NCBI RefSeq assembly: GCF_947503045.1
Contig: NZ_CANNCF010000003.1
Coordinates: 310,001 to 374,000 of the forward strand
Reading direction: 5' to 3'
DNA: 64,000 bases
Origin: an uncultured Tateyamaria sp.
GTDB taxonomy: Bacteria; Pseudomonadota; Alphaproteobacteria; Rhodobacterales; Rhodobacteraceae
The notes below the pieces were generated by a model that saw nothing but the letters and a program-made list of their open reading frames with translations, was not told where the DNA came from and searched no databases. Positions within the stretch are counted from its first letter, which is position 1. Each line of letters starts with the position of its first letter. Below, one piece after another: positions 1 through 9,495 of the stretch. The translations under genes were made by a program, and so were the position numbers.

Positions 1-916
1 GATCGTCAAGTGGATGCCAGATCCGCCACCTCCCGTCGCGCGCGGCCAAATCGGGCGAGACCATGATGTAATCCAGCAGCGCCTGCAAAAACCGTTTTTC
101 CTGCCTGATCCAGAACCGGGCGGTGGTGGGCGCTGCCCCGAGGCGGCGTTGCAGGGCAGTGCGGGCATGGGGGTCAAACAGCGTGGTCGCCCCGTCCCCC
201 AGAATGATCTCGACCGACGAGCGGCCAAAAAGGTGTTCGTATTCGTCCAGCCCCGGCCCATCATTCAGATCGCCCATCAGCATCAGCGGCGTGCCCTGAT
301 CCAGATGGGCCGCGATACGGGCGCGCAGCCAGATCGCCTGGGCCAGTTGCTTGCGCCGGTTGGCAATCGAGATGCGCAGCACCTCGTCCCGGTTTGTCGC
401 GCCATGAGGCGCCTTGGATTTCAGGTGCGCTCCGATCATGCGGAATTGAAAGCCTGCCGCCGTCTCAATCGCCAGTTCAAGCGGCGGTTTGGAGAACACG
501 ACGCGGTCCTGCGTCGCATCAATGTCGAGATCAATGGCAAAGGCGTCGTCAAATGCTGGCGCGCCCGCATGGGTCTGCGGGTCATGGCGCGCGCGCATCA
601 CATCCGGATCGTAAAGTAGCGCAATTTCCTGCTGCGTGTCGTTGGCAAAGCCGATGATCGCCTTGCGCGCGCGCAGGCCGGCATGGCTGGCAAAGGTCTC
701 AAGCGCGGGCACGGCACTGCGGCTGCGGCTGTCATCGGGGGCCTCGATCACCATCACCGCATCTGCATCCAAAGCGCGAAAGACGACCCCAAGTGCCGCG
801 ATCTGATCGGCCCGCGTCACGTCATGGCGCGACGACCACCCGCCATCATCCAGCAGGCTGCCATCATCGGCAAACAGGCTGTTCATCCACTCGATGTTAT
901 AGGTGGCGATGCGCAT
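1..916 (-). CDS. Endonuclease/exonuclease/phosphatase family protein, 3' end outside window
   Basis: The gene starts with ATG at 916 and is open to base 1, so about 305 residues are visible and the C-terminus is missing. The N-terminus MRIATYNIEWMN is the first strand of the EEP fold (the N and E are metal-binding positions). Further motifs are IGAHLKSK near residue 160 and MGDLND near residue 220, the metal-binding aspartate/asparagine pair of this superfamily. It is probably a Mg-dependent phosphodiesterase or nuclease; the substrate cannot be read from sequence. The start overlaps the stop of the upstream DnaJ-like gene by one base (TGATG), so the two are probably co-translated. Confidence 0.8.
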   Translation of the reverse strand, partial: MRIATYNIEWMNSLFADDGSLLDDGGWSSRHDVTRADQIAALGVVFRALDADAVMVIEAPDDSRSRSAVPALETFASHAGLRARKAIIGFANDTQQEIALLYDPDVMRARHDPQTHAGAPAFDDAFAIDLDIDATQDRVVFSKPPLELAIETAAGFQFRMIGAHLKSKAPHGATNRDEVLRISIANRRKQLAQAIWLRARIAAHLDQGTPLMLMGDLNDGPGLDEYEHLFGRSSVEIILGDGATTLFDPHARTALQRRLGAAPTTARFWIRQEKRFLQALLDYIMVSPDLAARDGRWRIWHPLDD

Positions 917-1596
917 CAGGTGGCGCTGGCCCGGATGTCTTCCCAGGCGCGGTTGATGTCGATCATACGTTTTTCGGCCAGCCGGACCGCCTCTTCGGGC
1001 ACACCGCGGGCCATCATTGCATCCGGGTGGTTTTCACGCACCAGCTTGCGCCAGATGGCGCGCATGTCCTCAAGATCCATATCCGGTGTGACCCCCAGAA
1101 CCGAATAGGGATCAGGCACCGCGTCCGGCACAAAACGCGCGCGCAGGCCGCGAAACTCGACATCCGGAATCCCGAAAATCTGCGCCACCTGCTCCAGAAA
1201 GGCATCCTCGTTTGGGTGGTAGAACCCATCCGCCATGGCGATGTGGAACAACCCCTCCATCAGATCGGTCAGGGTTTCGGGCTGTTCAGAGAACATGGAA
1301 TGGATGCGCGTTGCGTATTCCTCGAACCCCGCCACGTCCTGGCGGGCCAGGTTGAACACCCGCGCCGCCCCCGCCTCGTCCTGTGCCGCGATGTGAAAGA
1401 CGTCGCGAAAGGCGGTGACCTCGTCGCGGGTCACGTGTCCGTCGGCCTTGGCCATCTTGGCCCCCAGCGCGATCACGGCGATGGCAAATGCGACGCTGCG
1501 CTCTGGTGGCGCGCGCAAACGGTCAAAGATCGCCGTCAGACCCTCGCCCGCGGACAGGGCGGCCAGCGCGTCGGATATACGGGTCCAAAGTGACAT
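916..1596 (-). CDS. TerB-like plus C-terminal J-domain protein (DjlA type)
   Basis: 226 residues. Residues about 30-150 form an acidic helical region of TerB/DjlA type (AKMAKADGHVTRDEV and HIAMADGFYHPNED give the paired D-G-x-x-x-x-E helical repeats). Residues about 165-226 are a J domain with PYSVLGV at its start and the diagnostic HPD in RENHPDAMM, which stimulates Hsp70/DnaK ATPase. There is no clear N-terminal membrane anchor, unlike enterobacterial DjlA. It is a co-chaperone candidate coupled to the downstream EEP gene. The J-domain call is firm; the client is unknown. Confidence 0.85.
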   Translation of the reverse strand: MSLWTRISDALAALSAGEGLTAIFDRLRAPPERSVAFAIAVIALGAKMAKADGHVTRDEVTAFRDVFHIAAQDEAGAARVFNLARQDVAGFEEYATRIHSMFSEQPETLTDLMEGLFHIAMADGFYHPNEDAFLEQVAQIFGIPDVEFRGLRARFVPDAVPDPYSVLGVTPDMDLEDMRAIWRKLVRENHPDAMMARGVPEEAVRLAEKRMIDINRAWEDIRASAT

Positions 1597-1648
1597 GAGC
1601 CAAGCTTATAGGCCAAGCCGGGGCCGCATGTTAGCCAAGATTGGGGTC

Positions 1649-2110
1649 TCAGAGCAGCTTTTGCATCAGGATCAGGTCGAGCCACTGCCCGCCCTTGCGG
1701 CCGACCTCGGGCATCTGCGCGACCGTGTCAAAGCCCATCGCGGCGTGAAAGGCGATGGCGTTGGGATTCGCGCTGCTGACGGCACCGATCATCGCGTGAT
1801 GCCCTTCGCTGCGCCCATGATCGAGCAAGGCCTGCATCAGCCTGCGCCCGTCCCCCCGCCCTTGGGCAGAGGGATCAAGCAGGATCGAATGCTCCATCGT
1901 CGCCGCATATCCCGGGCCCGACCGGAACGGGCTGTAAGTGGCAAAGCCGCCCTTGTCCGGCAGCACCAGAAAGGGGCGCGTCGCGATCATTTTCGCTACG
2001 TCGTCCGGCGTTTTGGGCTCGGTCGTGAAGGTAAACAGAGTGTCGGTGATCATCGCCGTCCACAGGGCAGCAATCCAGCCTGCATCCGATGTCTCTGCCC
2101 TCCGGATCAC
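1649..2110 (-). CDS. GNAT family N-acetyltransferase
   Basis: 153 residues covering one GNAT fold. The acetyl-CoA pyrophosphate loop is QGRGDGRRLM (Q-x-x-G-x-G/A form) near residue 85, followed by the late-strand motif NAIAFHAAMGFDTV typical of phosphinothricin-acetyltransferase-like enzymes. The substrate is not predictable. The start is GTG at 2110 and overlaps the TGA of the VOC gene (GTGA), implying coupling within the mcm-led transcript. Confidence 0.82.
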   Translation of the reverse strand: MIRRAETSDAGWIAALWTAMITDTLFTFTTEPKTPDDVAKMIATRPFLVLPDKGGFATYSPFRSGPGYAATMEHSILLDPSAQGRGDGRRLMQALLDHGRSEGHHAMIGAVSSANPNAIAFHAAMGFDTVAQMPEVGRKGGQWLDLILMQKLL

Positions 2111-2718
2111 AGCGTGCGCTGCCCATGTGGCGTGTCAAAGACGGCCTGCATCGCCACGGAGCCGGTCTCAAAAGCAACACGCGGGTCGTCCAGATGGCGG
2201 GTCAGCGCATCGGCAAGGCGTTCGGCCTCTGGATGCACCAGCGTCAGACGCCTGAGGCGTATGCCGGTCGGGGCAAGCCGCGTGGCGGGATGCACGATCC
2301 CGGCGGGCCACTGCAACAGCGCAGGCCAAAGGTTGTCAAAGGGCGTCGTTCCCTGATCCGAGACCGCCATGTGCCAATGCAATGCACCGCGCGTGACCTT
2401 GACCGGTGCGCCGCACCCGTCAGGCATTTTGGACAGTTCCTTGTCCAGATCATCGACCGCGCAGGCCCAGTTGGACAGGCGAGCAGGGCCTTCAAAGCGG
2501 TCCAGATCGTACCAGCACGGACGTGCAGGCGGTGGTGCGTCCGGGTCGGGCGCGATCGCTTCGAGATACAGGCCGTCTTCCAGCCCCATCAACGCGTTAT
2601 GCGTGTGAAACACCGAATGCTGCCCGCCCGGTTGCATAGGCAGGCCCAAGGCATTTTCGATATGACCCTGTGCCTCGGCCAGCGTTATGGCGCCGACGAC
2701 AAGATGGTCGAAGATCAC
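2107..2718 (-). CDS. VOC/glyoxalase-like domain protein
   Basis: 203 residues beginning MIFDHLVVGAITLAEA, the usual first strand of glyoxalase-3-like VOC proteins (the His is the predicted metal ligand), with NALMGLEDGLYLEAI as the matching second module. The GTG start at 2718 lies three bases after the mcm stop, and its stop overlaps the GNAT gene. Methylmalonyl-CoA epimerase is also a VOC enzyme, but this protein is longer and lacks the compact epimerase pattern, so I do not assign epimerase activity despite the adjacent mutase. Confidence 0.75.
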   Translation of the reverse strand: MIFDHLVVGAITLAEAQGHIENALGLPMQPGGQHSVFHTHNALMGLEDGLYLEAIAPDPDAPPPARPCWYDLDRFEGPARLSNWACAVDDLDKELSKMPDGCGAPVKVTRGALHWHMAVSDQGTTPFDNLWPALLQWPAGIVHPATRLAPTGIRLRRLTLVHPEAERLADALTRHLDDPRVAFETGSVAMQAVFDTPHGQRTL

Positions 2719-2721
2719 CGC

Positions 2722-4851
2722 CTAAACCTTTGTCTTTTCGAGGATCGTCAGGATTTCCTGCGCCGCCGTCGGGATGTTCGTTCCCGGGCCAAAGATCGCC
2801 TTGACCCCTGCATCATAGAGGAATTGGTAGTCCTGTTGCGGGATCACCCCGCCGCAGATGACGATGATCTCTTCGGCCCCCGCGTCCTTGAGCGCCTGCA
2901 CCAGTTGTGGCGCGAGCGTCTTGTGCCCGGCAGCCTGCGACGAGATGCCGACCACATGCACGTCATTGTCGACCGCATCCTGCGCCGCCTCTGCCGGGGT
3001 CTGGAACAGAGGGCCGACATCCACGTCAAAGCCAATATCGGCAAAGGCGGTCGCGATCACCTTGGCGCCGCGATCATGGCCGTCTTGCCCCATCTTGACG
3101 ACCAGCATGCGCGGACGGCGCCCCTCGATCTCGGCAAAGGCCTCGACAGATTTCTGGATCGCGGCGAACCCTTCGTCGCCTTCATAGGCGGCACCATAGA
3201 CGCCAGCGAGGGTTTTGACCTCGGCCCGATGACGGCCAAACGTTTTCTCCATTGCCATGCTGATCTCTCCGACTGTTGCGCGGGCGCGGGCGGCATTGAC
3301 CGCCAATTCGAGCAGGTTGCCGCTGGCCTCTGCCCCTTGTGTGAGGGCATCAAGGGCGGCCTGACAGGCTGCCTCGTCCCGCTCGGCACGGATGCGGTTC
3401 AGGCGCTTGATCTGGGCGTCGCGCACCGCGGCGTTGTCGATGTCGAGGATGTCGATCGGGTCTTCTTTCTCGAGGCGGAATTTGTTCACGCCCACGATCA
3501 CCTCGTCGCCCTTGTCGATCAGCGCCTGCCTTGTCGCGGCCGCCTCTTCGATCCGCAGCTTGGGCATGCCCGAGGCGACAGCCTTGGTCATACCGCCCAT
3601 TTCCTCGACCTCTTCGATCAGCTTCCAGGCTTCTGTCGCAAGATCGTGGGTCAGCTTTTCGACGTAATAGCTGCCCGCGAGCGGGTCGACCACGTTGGTG
3701 ACACCCGTCTCGTTCTGCAGGATCAGCTGCGTGTTGCGCGCGATGCGAGATGAAAATTGTGTAGGCAAAGCAATGGCTTCGTCAAAGGAGTTCGTGTGAA
3801 GGGATTGCGTCCCCCCAAGCACCGCCGCCATCGCCTCATAAGCGGTGCGCACCACGTTGTTGTAAGGGTCCTGTTCCTGCAAGCTGACGCCGGATGTCTG
3901 GCAATGGGTGCGCAGCATCGAGGATTTGGGGTTCTTGGGTTCGAACTCCGCCATGATCTTGTGCCACAGCAGACGGGCGGCGCGCAGCTTGGCCGCCTCC
4001 ATGAAAAAGTTCATGCCGATGGCAAAAAAGAAGCTGAGGCGTCCGGCAAAGGCATCCACATCCATACCCCGCGCGATGGCCGCACGCACATATTCGCGCC
4101 CATCGGCAAGGGTAAAGGCCAACTCCTGCACAAGGTTCGCACCCGCCTCTTGCATGTGATAGCCCGAGATGCTGATCGAGTTGAACCGGGGCATCTCGGC
4201 AGAGGTATACTCGATGATATCCGCGATGATCCGCATGCTGGGTTCAGGCGGATAGATATAGGTGTTGCGCACCATGAATTCCTTGAGGATGTCGTTCTGG
4301 ATGGTGCCAGACAGGGCGGCGCGGTCGACGCCCTGTTCCTCTCCGGTGACGATGAAATTCGCAAGGATTGGTATAACTGCGCCGTTCATCGTCATGGAAA
4401 CGCTGACTTTTTCCAACGGGATACCGTCGAACAGGATCTTCATATCCTCAACGGAATCAATGGCGACACCCGCCTTGCCCACATCGCCCTGAACCCGGTC
4501 ATGATCGCTGTCATAGCCACGGTGCGTCGCCAGATCGAAAGCGACAGAGACGCCCTGTTGGCCCGCGTCCAGCGCGCGGCGATAAAAGGCGTTGGATTCC
4601 TCGGCCGTGGAAAAGCCCGCATATTGGCGGATTGTCCAGGGGCGGCCGGCATACATCGTGGCCTTGACGCCGCGGGTGAACGGGGCTTCGCCGGGAATGG
4701 TGCCCAGATGGTCGACACCATCGAGGTCTTCTTCGGTATAGATCGGGGCGACGTCGATGCCCTCAAGTGTCTTCCACGTCAGATCGTCCGGGCTTTTACC
4801 GCGCAGTTCGCCTTCAGCGAGGCTGCGCCATGCGCCTTTCTTCGATGTCAT
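2722..4851 (-). CDS. scpA: Methylmalonyl-CoA mutase, single-chain adenosylcobalamin enzyme
   Basis: 709 residues, the normal length of the alphaproteobacterial single-chain mutase. The N-terminal TIM-barrel half includes [20 protein letters not shown] and the substrate-site stretch with [19 protein letters not shown]. The C-terminal B12-binding domain carries [13 protein letters not shown], with the Asp-x-His-x-x-Gly lower cobalt ligand motif. It converts (R)-methylmalonyl-CoA to succinyl-CoA, the last step of the propionyl-CoA pathway whose carboxylase genes lie upstream on the same strand. I choose ATG 4851, preceded by GAGGACAAGG, over the ATG at 4878. The start overlaps the upstream sulfotransferase-like gene by 38 bp. 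Confidence 0.97.
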   Translation of the reverse strand: MTSKKGAWRSLAEGELRGKSPDDLTWKTLEGIDVAPIYTEEDLDGVDHLGTIPGEAPFTRGVKATMYAGRPWTIRQYAGFSTAEESNAFYRRALDAGQQGVSVAFDLATHRGYDSDHDRVQGDVGKAGVAIDSVEDMKILFDGIPLEKVSVSMTMNGAVIPILANFIVTGEEQGVDRAALSGTIQNDILKEFMVRNTYIYPPEPSMRIIADIIEYTSAEMPRFNSISISGYHMQEAGANLVQELAFTLADGREYVRAAIARGMDVDAFAGRLSFFFAIGMNFFMEAAKLRAARLLWHKIMAEFEPKNPKSSMLRTHCQTSGVSLQEQDPYNNVVRTAYEAMAAVLGGTQSLHTNSFDEAIALPTQFSSRIARNTQLILQNETGVTNVVDPLAGSYYVEKLTHDLATEAWKLIEEVEEMGGMTKAVASGMPKLRIEEAAATRQALIDKGDEVIVGVNKFRLEKEDPIDILDIDNAAVRDAQIKRLNRIRAERDEAACQAALDALTQGAEASGNLLELAVNAARARATVGEISMAMEKTFGRHRAEVKTLAGVYGAAYEGDEGFAAIQKSVEAFAEIEGRRPRMLVVKMGQDGHDRGAKVIATAFADIGFDVDVGPLFQTPAEAAQDAVDNDVHVVGISSQAAGHKTLAPQLVQALKDAGAEEIIVICGGVIPQQDYQFLYDAGVKAIFGPGTNIPTAAQEILTILEKTKV

Positions 4852-5749
4852 GTCCTTGTCCTCTGTGATGCGGACCATGTGGCGGGGTTTTCCCCGCGCG
4901 TGTCTGGTCCAGTTCCTCTGTCAGTGTGGCCAACCCGTCTGCACCGGCCACCAGCCAGTGCATGTCGTCGGCATAAGATTCGCGCAGGGCGGCGCGCCCG
5001 GTTGCGTCAAATGGGCTCCAGCGGTCTGGTGTGTTCGGCACGTCGCGCGGATCCTCGCCACGTTCGGCCAGAAGAGCGCGCAACTGGCGGGCATTGGGCG
5101 AACGGTTGAGCCATTCGGGCGTTGCATCGCGTGGTGCGACATGGCCGGTGCAGGCGCTCAGCATCAGATCGGGGCGGCCTGCGGACACTTCGAACGGGAT
5201 CACCTCGATCTGCGCCAGGGGGGCAGCGCAGGACACATCGGCAATCACGTCACGCCATGTGCGCATATGCTGCGATATGGCAGCACACCGGTCCGCATCC
5301 AGCAGGGGATGACCGCGCCCGACACCATAGGCGATGGCCGAAGCCCAGTAGTGATCAAGCCCGCGCACCGAGATGACCACCTTGTCCACCCGCTGGTCAA
5401 AGGCGCAGATATAGCGCGACATGCGTTCGCCCACATCCGGGTACAAACGCCCCTTGCGCAGATTCAGCCGCACTGAGCCGATCATGTTTTCCTCGCTGAC
5501 CACCAGCGTCTTGACGCCGTTGTTCTGCGCCTTTTTCATCTGCAACAGGATGCGCCCACGGGCCCGGCGTGCCGCGGCAAGACCCAGACCGGGCGTGGGC
5601 TGAATACCCGCAAACAACCCCTTGCGGGTGCGTACAGGCCCCCAGAACCCGACGCCGTCACCGCGCAATTCAACCGCGTGGCGGCGAATATAGGATTGCA
5701 GGCTGGTTGTGGCGGTGCGATGCGCTCCGATGTGCAGAATGACTTTCAT
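4814..5749 (-). CDS. Sulfotransferase-like protein
   Basis: 311 residues from ATG 5749. The N-terminus [18 protein letters not shown] matches the PAPS 5'-phosphosulfate loop of sulfotransferase-like proteins (consensus H-I-G-x-H-K-T-G-T-T-S-L-Q). SEENMIGS near residue 90 and [14 protein letters not shown] near 135 fit the second conserved block in which R and S contact the 3'-phosphate. The loop carries R and A where K and G are common, so catalysis is not certain. It sits between the divergent DUF4174 gene and mcm, overlapping mcm's 5' end. The long in-frame upstream extension is antisense to DUF4174 and was excluded. Confidence 0.72.
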   Translation of the reverse strand: MKVILHIGAHRTATTSLQSYIRRHAVELRGDGVGFWGPVRTRKGLFAGIQPTPGLGLAAARRARGRILLQMKKAQNNGVKTLVVSEENMIGSVRLNLRKGRLYPDVGERMSRYICAFDQRVDKVVISVRGLDHYWASAIAYGVGRGHPLLDADRCAAISQHMRTWRDVIADVSCAAPLAQIEVIPFEVSAGRPDLMLSACTGHVAPRDATPEWLNRSPNARQLRALLAERGEDPRDVPNTPDRWSPFDATGRAALRESYADDMHWLVAGADGLATLTEELDQTRAGKTPPHGPHHRGQGHDIEERRMAQPR

Positions 5750-5915
5750 CTGTGCCCCTTTTGATGCCCTATGGGCCATGTGGCGCGCCGATAGGGTGCG
5801 CTCGCGGGGGAAGACTTGCATGCAGACACTTGCAGAGCGATTAAAGCTAAAAATGATGTGACAGGCAGTCGTAATCGGCGAAAAAACCGCTACATAACGA
5901 ACATCAGGAGAGCAC

Positions 5916-6368
5916 ATGAAGTACGTACTACCCGTTGTTATTGCAGGGCTTTTGGGCGGATCACTGGCAGCCGCCGAGGATGGGGAGACCCCTGTTCCTT
6001 CGATCTTTATCGAGGGTGATGTGGAAGATTTGAGCCAATTTGTCTGGGAAAAACGCCCCATCATCGTCTTTGCGGACAGTCCGAACGACTCAAGCTTTGG
6101 TCTGCAGATGGAGTATCTGAAGGCCCGCGTCGAGGATCTCGAGCAGCGGGATGTGGTGGTTCTGACCGATACTGACCCGTCCGTGCAAAGTGCGCTGCGC
6201 ACCAAATTGCGCCCGCGCGGGTTCATGATGGTGCTTATTGGCAAGGATGGCGGCGTGAAGCTGCGCAAGCCCTTTCCGTGGGATGTGCGCGAGATTTCCC
6301 GCACCATCGACAAAATGCCGATGCGGCAGCGCGAAATCCGCGAACGCCGGGTGAATGACGACAGTTGA
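5916..6368 (+). CDS. DUF4174 domain protein, exported
   Basis: 150 residues. The first 20 are a Sec signal peptide (KYVLPVVIAGLLGGSLAAA). The mature part reads VWEKRPIIVFADSPND then LEQRDVVVLTDTD and RPRGFMMVLIGKDGGVKLRK, the thioredoxin-like DUF4174 layout without redox cysteines. It probably acts in the periplasm; function unknown. A good Shine-Dalgarno (AGGAGAG) precedes ATG 5916. It diverges from the sulfotransferase-like gene. Confidence 0.8.
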   Translation: MKYVLPVVIAGLLGGSLAAAEDGETPVPSIFIEGDVEDLSQFVWEKRPIIVFADSPNDSSFGLQMEYLKARVEDLEQRDVVVLTDTDPSVQSALRTKLRPRGFMMVLIGKDGGVKLRKPFPWDVREISRTIDKMPMRQREIRERRVNDDS

Positions 6369-6419
6369 CCGGCGCGTTTACCCGCCCTTAGGTCTGATCG
6401 GCTAGGGGATTGAGACATC

Positions 6420-6448
6420 TTGTGAAACAGCGCCCGGCGCTCTATATT
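6420..6448 (+). promoter_or_regulatory. Sigma-70-type promoter for a short transcript
   Basis: TTGTGA at 6420-6425, a 17-base spacer, then TATATT at 6443-6448. Transcription would begin near 6455, just before a perfect hairpin and a 21-codon reading frame with its own ribosome binding site. Confidence 0.5.
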
Positions 6449-6461
6449 GATGCTGTGCAAG

Positions 6462-6477
6462 GGTGGCATCTGCCACC
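6462..6477 (+). repeat. Perfect short hairpin in a predicted 5' leader
   Basis: GGTGGCA, two-base loop TC, TGCCACC: a 7-bp perfect inverted repeat between the predicted start point near 6455 and the ribosome binding site at 6487. There is no T-run, so it is not an intrinsic terminator; a leader structure or operator is possible. Confidence 0.5.
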
Positions 6478-6497
6478 AGCATTTATGAGGGACGGAT

Positions 6498-6563
6498 ATG
6501 ACTGAACCGACCAAACGCTCTACCCCTATCACTGGCCGGAACGGGCCGCGTCCGGGCTACTAA
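6498..6563 (+). CDS. Candidate 21-residue small protein
   Basis: ATG at 6498 follows GAGGG with six bases of spacing. The product begins MTEPTKRSTPITG and ends NGPRPGY; it is basic and proline/glycine rich, with no membrane segment or signal. Its last 35 bp overlap the 3' end of the converging membrane protein gene. I do not recognise it. Support is the ordered set promoter, hairpin, ribosome binding site and ORF; codon content is too small to judge. Confidence 0.35.
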   Translation: MTEPTKRSTPITGRNGPRPGY

Positions 6564-7116
6564 GCCTCGGATCTGCACCCATCTTGGCAAGCGCTGCCAG
6601 CGCAAATTTGCGCGCGCGCACCTTCATTCCCAGATATTCCTCATAGACCGCCTCGCGCCGTGCACGGCTGTCGGCATCCGTGCCCTCGACAAAGGCAGGC
6701 AGGCGGGAATCCTTGATCTGCATCTCGATCGCCTTGAGCTGTGAATAGTATTTCACCACCGGGTCGATCACCGTTTTCGGCAGAATGTGGATGTTGCCCA
6801 GCACCGACTGAAACACCATGTCGTTCGCCTCGCTCGGCAGAAACGGCACATAGCCATGCGCGATGCGGGGCTGCATCTCTGCCCATGCGGCATCGACATC
6901 CTCGGTTTCGAGCACTTCGAGATAGTGCTTGATCTCGGCCACCAGCGCGCGCTGCACATCGTCGCGTTGCTCGCGGCGCAGGCGGGTCGCCTCGCGCCGG
7001 TTCTGTGCGCCGTTGACCAGCCAGCCGATGGCCACGAACAGGCCCGCCAGCACCGCCTGCCAGACGCGCGGGTCGATGGCTGAAAGCCAGCCGCTTATGC
7101 CGCCTGCCCCGCTCAC
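6529..7116 (-). CDS. Membrane-anchored hypothetical protein
   Basis: 195 residues. One transmembrane helix at about 17-35 (VWQAVLAGLFVAIGWLV) is followed by a basic, arginine-rich stretch (RREATRLRREQRDD) that probably starts a cytoplasmic helical domain. No known motif is visible. The GTG start at 7116 overlaps the TGA of pccA (GTGA), so it is translated from the pccA message; a link to propionyl-CoA metabolism is context only. Confidence 0.75.
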   Translation of the reverse strand: MSGAGGISGWLSAIDPRVWQAVLAGLFVAIGWLVNGAQNRREATRLRREQRDDVQRALVAEIKHYLEVLETEDVDAAWAEMQPRIAHGYVPFLPSEANDMVFQSVLGNIHILPKTVIDPVVKYYSQLKAIEMQIKDSRLPAFVEGTDADSRARREAVYEEYLGMKVRARKFALAALAKMGADPRLSSPDAARSGQ

Positions 7117-9158
7117 TCGAATTCGAGAATGACTTCGTCAACGGCGAGGCTGTCACCTTCGGCGCAGTTGACCTTGGACACCGTGCCCTTGCGTTCGGCG
7201 CGCAGGATGTTCTCCATTTTCATCGCCTCGATGGTGCACAGGGCTTGGCCCACCTGCACTTCTTGCCCTGCTTCGACATGCAGTTTCACCACCAGACCCG
7301 GCATCGGGCAGAGCAGCAGTTTCGACGTGTCCGGCGGCGTCTTGACGGGCATCATACGTGCCAGTTCGGCCTGACGTGGCGTGCGCACATGCACGATCAT
7401 GTCCGCCCCTCGGGTGCGGATGCGAAAGCCCCCCGAAACCTTGCCGACCTTGAGCACCAGCGGCGCATTGTCGACCGTCATCAACGCCAGTTGATCACCG
7501 GGCGTCCACGGTCCTGACACCCGCAGTGCAGTGCCATCCTCAAAACTGACGGTGGCCCCGTCGTGGTCAGCATCAATGGTCACGTCAAAGGACGTACCCT
7601 GCAGCGTAACATTCCACTCAGTGCCCACCTTGCGCTCGTGATTGTCCATGCGGCCCGACACCCGCGCGCGGCGGATTTCGGCAACCCGGTGCATGGCCGC
7701 ACAGGCCGCCGCCACACGGGCCAGATCGGCCTGCGGCAGTGTCACCCCTTCGAACCCGTCGGGGTATTCTTCGGCGATAAAGGCGGTGGTCATGTCGCCG
7801 CTGACGAAAATCGGGTGATCCATCACGGCACTCAGGAAGGGCAGGTTGTGGCCGATCCCTTCGACCTCAAAACTGTCCAGCGCCACGCGCATGGCCTCGA
7901 TGGCCGTGGCGCGATCCGGGCCCCATGTGCAGAGTTTCGCGATCATTGGATCGTAATACATGCTGATCTCGCCGCCTTCGTAGACGCCGGTGTCATTGCG
8001 CACTGCCGTGGGGCCTGCGGGCGCATCGCCCTGCCATTTGTCGGTCTCAAGCAGCGGGCCCGCCGCGACCTCCATCGGAGGGCGGTAACGGGTCAAACGG
8101 CCGATGGACGGCAAAAAGCCGCGATATGGGTCTTCGGCATACAGGCGGTTTTCGATGGCCCAGCCGGTCAGTTTGACGTCATCCTGCGTGATCGAGAGTT
8201 GCTCGCCTGCCGCCACACGGATCATCTGTTCAACCAGATCGACGCCGGTGATCAGCTCGGTCACAGGGTGTTCGACCTGCAGGCGGGTGTTCATTTCGAG
8301 GAAGTAGAAGTTCTTGGATCCGTCCACGATGAATTCGACGGTGCCCGCGCTGGCATAGCCGACGGCCTTGGCCAGTGCGACAGCCTGCTCACCCATCGCC
8401 TTGCGGGTGGCCTCGTCCAGGAACGGGCTTGGGGCCTCTTCGACGACCTTCTGGTTGCGGCGCTGGATCGAACACTCACGCTCGCCCAGATAAATGCCGT
8501 TGCCATGGGCGTCACAGAGCACCTGAATTTCGATATGACGGGGTTGGGTCACGAATTTCTCGATGAAAATCCGGTCGTCTCCAAAGGAATTGGCCGCTTC
8601 GTTCTTGGAAGACTGGAACCCTTCGCGGGCCTCCTCATCATTCCAGGCGATGCGCATGCCCTTGCCCCCACCCCCGGCCGAAGCCTTGAGCATCACCGGG
8701 TAACCAACCTCGTTGGAGATCTTTACCGCCTCATCCGCATCCGCGATCAGACCCATATAGCCGGGCACGGTGCTGACCCCGGCCTCCTTGGCGATCTTTT
8801 TGGAGGTGATCTTGTCCCCCATCTTTTCAATCGCGCCTACGGGGGGACCCACAAAGGCGACGCCGGCGGCATCCAGCGCCTCGGCGAATTTCGAGTTTTC
8901 CGACAGGAAACCATAGCCCGGATGGACCGCTTGCGCGCCTGAGGATTTAATGGCCTCCATCACACGCTCAATGACGATATAGGACTGGTTGGCGGGCGGC
9001 GGGCCGATATGGACCGCCTCGTCCGCCATCTGCACATGCAGCGCCTGGGCGTCGGCGTCCGAATAGATCGCGACAGTGGAAATCCCCATCTTGCGCGCGG
9101 TCTTGATGACACGGCAGGCGATTTCGCCCCGGTTTGCGATCAGAAGCTTTTTGAACAT
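7113..9158 (-). CDS. pccA: Propionyl-CoA carboxylase alpha subunit (biotin carboxylase plus BCCP)
   Basis: 681 residues. The N-terminus MFKKLLIANRGEIACRVI starts the biotin carboxylase domain, the ATP-grasp glycine loop is KASAGGGGKGMRIAW near 165, and the catalytic region EMNTRLQVEHPVTE lies near 290. The C-terminal biotinyl domain has EAMKMEN with the biotinylated lysine at about residue 647. It carboxylates biotin for transfer by PccB to propionyl-CoA, giving methylmalonyl-CoA. Start ATG 9158 has GAGG upstream. Methylcrotonyl- or acetyl-CoA carboxylase is less likely given pccB and mcm nearby. Confidence 0.96.
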   Translation of the reverse strand: MFKKLLIANRGEIACRVIKTARKMGISTVAIYSDADAQALHVQMADEAVHIGPPPANQSYIVIERVMEAIKSSGAQAVHPGYGFLSENSKFAEALDAAGVAFVGPPVGAIEKMGDKITSKKIAKEAGVSTVPGYMGLIADADEAVKISNEVGYPVMLKASAGGGGKGMRIAWNDEEAREGFQSSKNEAANSFGDDRIFIEKFVTQPRHIEIQVLCDAHGNGIYLGERECSIQRRNQKVVEEAPSPFLDEATRKAMGEQAVALAKAVGYASAGTVEFIVDGSKNFYFLEMNTRLQVEHPVTELITGVDLVEQMIRVAAGEQLSITQDDVKLTGWAIENRLYAEDPYRGFLPSIGRLTRYRPPMEVAAGPLLETDKWQGDAPAGPTAVRNDTGVYEGGEISMYYDPMIAKLCTWGPDRATAIEAMRVALDSFEVEGIGHNLPFLSAVMDHPIFVSGDMTTAFIAEEYPDGFEGVTLPQADLARVAAACAAMHRVAEIRRARVSGRMDNHERKVGTEWNVTLQGTSFDVTIDADHDGATVSFEDGTALRVSGPWTPGDQLALMTVDNAPLVLKVGKVSGGFRIRTRGADMIVHVRTPRQAELARMMPVKTPPDTSKLLLCPMPGLVVKLHVEAGQEVQVGQALCTIEAMKMENILRAERKGTVSKVNCAEGDSLAVDEVILEFE

Positions 9159-9188
9159 GGGGCCTCACTTGAGTTGGATGTGATACGC

Positions 9189-9222
9189 AAAACGCCGCCA
9201 CGCAGGGATGCGCGACGGCGTT
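9189..9222 (-). terminator. Intrinsic terminator after the 67-residue lipoprotein gene
   Basis: On the minus strand a 14-bp stem (two G-U pairs, loop TCCC) with outer arms AACGCCG and CGGCGTT is followed by TTTTGC. It lies 42 bases after the lipoprotein stop and only about 30 bases before the pccA start, so it could also limit read-through into pccA. Confidence 0.7.
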
Positions 9223-9263
9223 CACAGAATGTCTGGTTGGATGACGCGTGTGGCGTCAGAGGG

Positions 9264-9467
9264 TCAGCAGTTGACGACGTCCAGCTCGCAGGCAAGCACG
9301 TTGCCCGCAGCACCGATTGCAGCACCGCCAACGACGCTGCCGCCTGTGACTGCACCGGCGCCTGCGCCGACTGCACCACCGATGACCGCGCGCTCTGCAA
9401 CCGTGTCACCACAGGCGGCAAGGCCAAGTGCTGCAACAGTCGCGAGAATAACTGGTTTGAAAGCCAT
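9264..9467 (-). CDS. Small glycine-zipper lipoprotein
   Basis: 67 residues. The signal peptide ends in the lipobox LAAC (Cys19). The mature part is a glycine-zipper segment (AVIGGAVGAGAGAVTGGSVV) that probably inserts in a membrane, then a tail with two more cysteines (ACELDVVNC). The ribosome binding site is AAAGGA. It has its own predicted promoter and terminator, so it appears monocistronic inside the pcc locus. Likely an envelope protein; role unknown. Confidence 0.75.
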   Translation of the reverse strand: MAFKPVILATVAALGLAACGDTVAERAVIGGAVGAGAGAVTGGSVVGGAAIGAAGNVLACELDVVNC

Positions 9468-9495
9468 GATTTTTTTCCTTTGCTCGTGTGGGGTC

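Noticed and set aside
2107-2718. VOC protein as methylmalonyl-CoA epimerase
   Set aside because: Tempting beside the mutase, but length and sequence fit glyoxalase-3-like VOC proteins, not the compact epimerase.
2089-3753. 554-codon plus-strand open frame opposite methylmalonyl-CoA mutase
   Set aside because: It is antisense to a fully conserved gene in high-GC DNA; its product is rich in Arg, His and Gln with no family motif.
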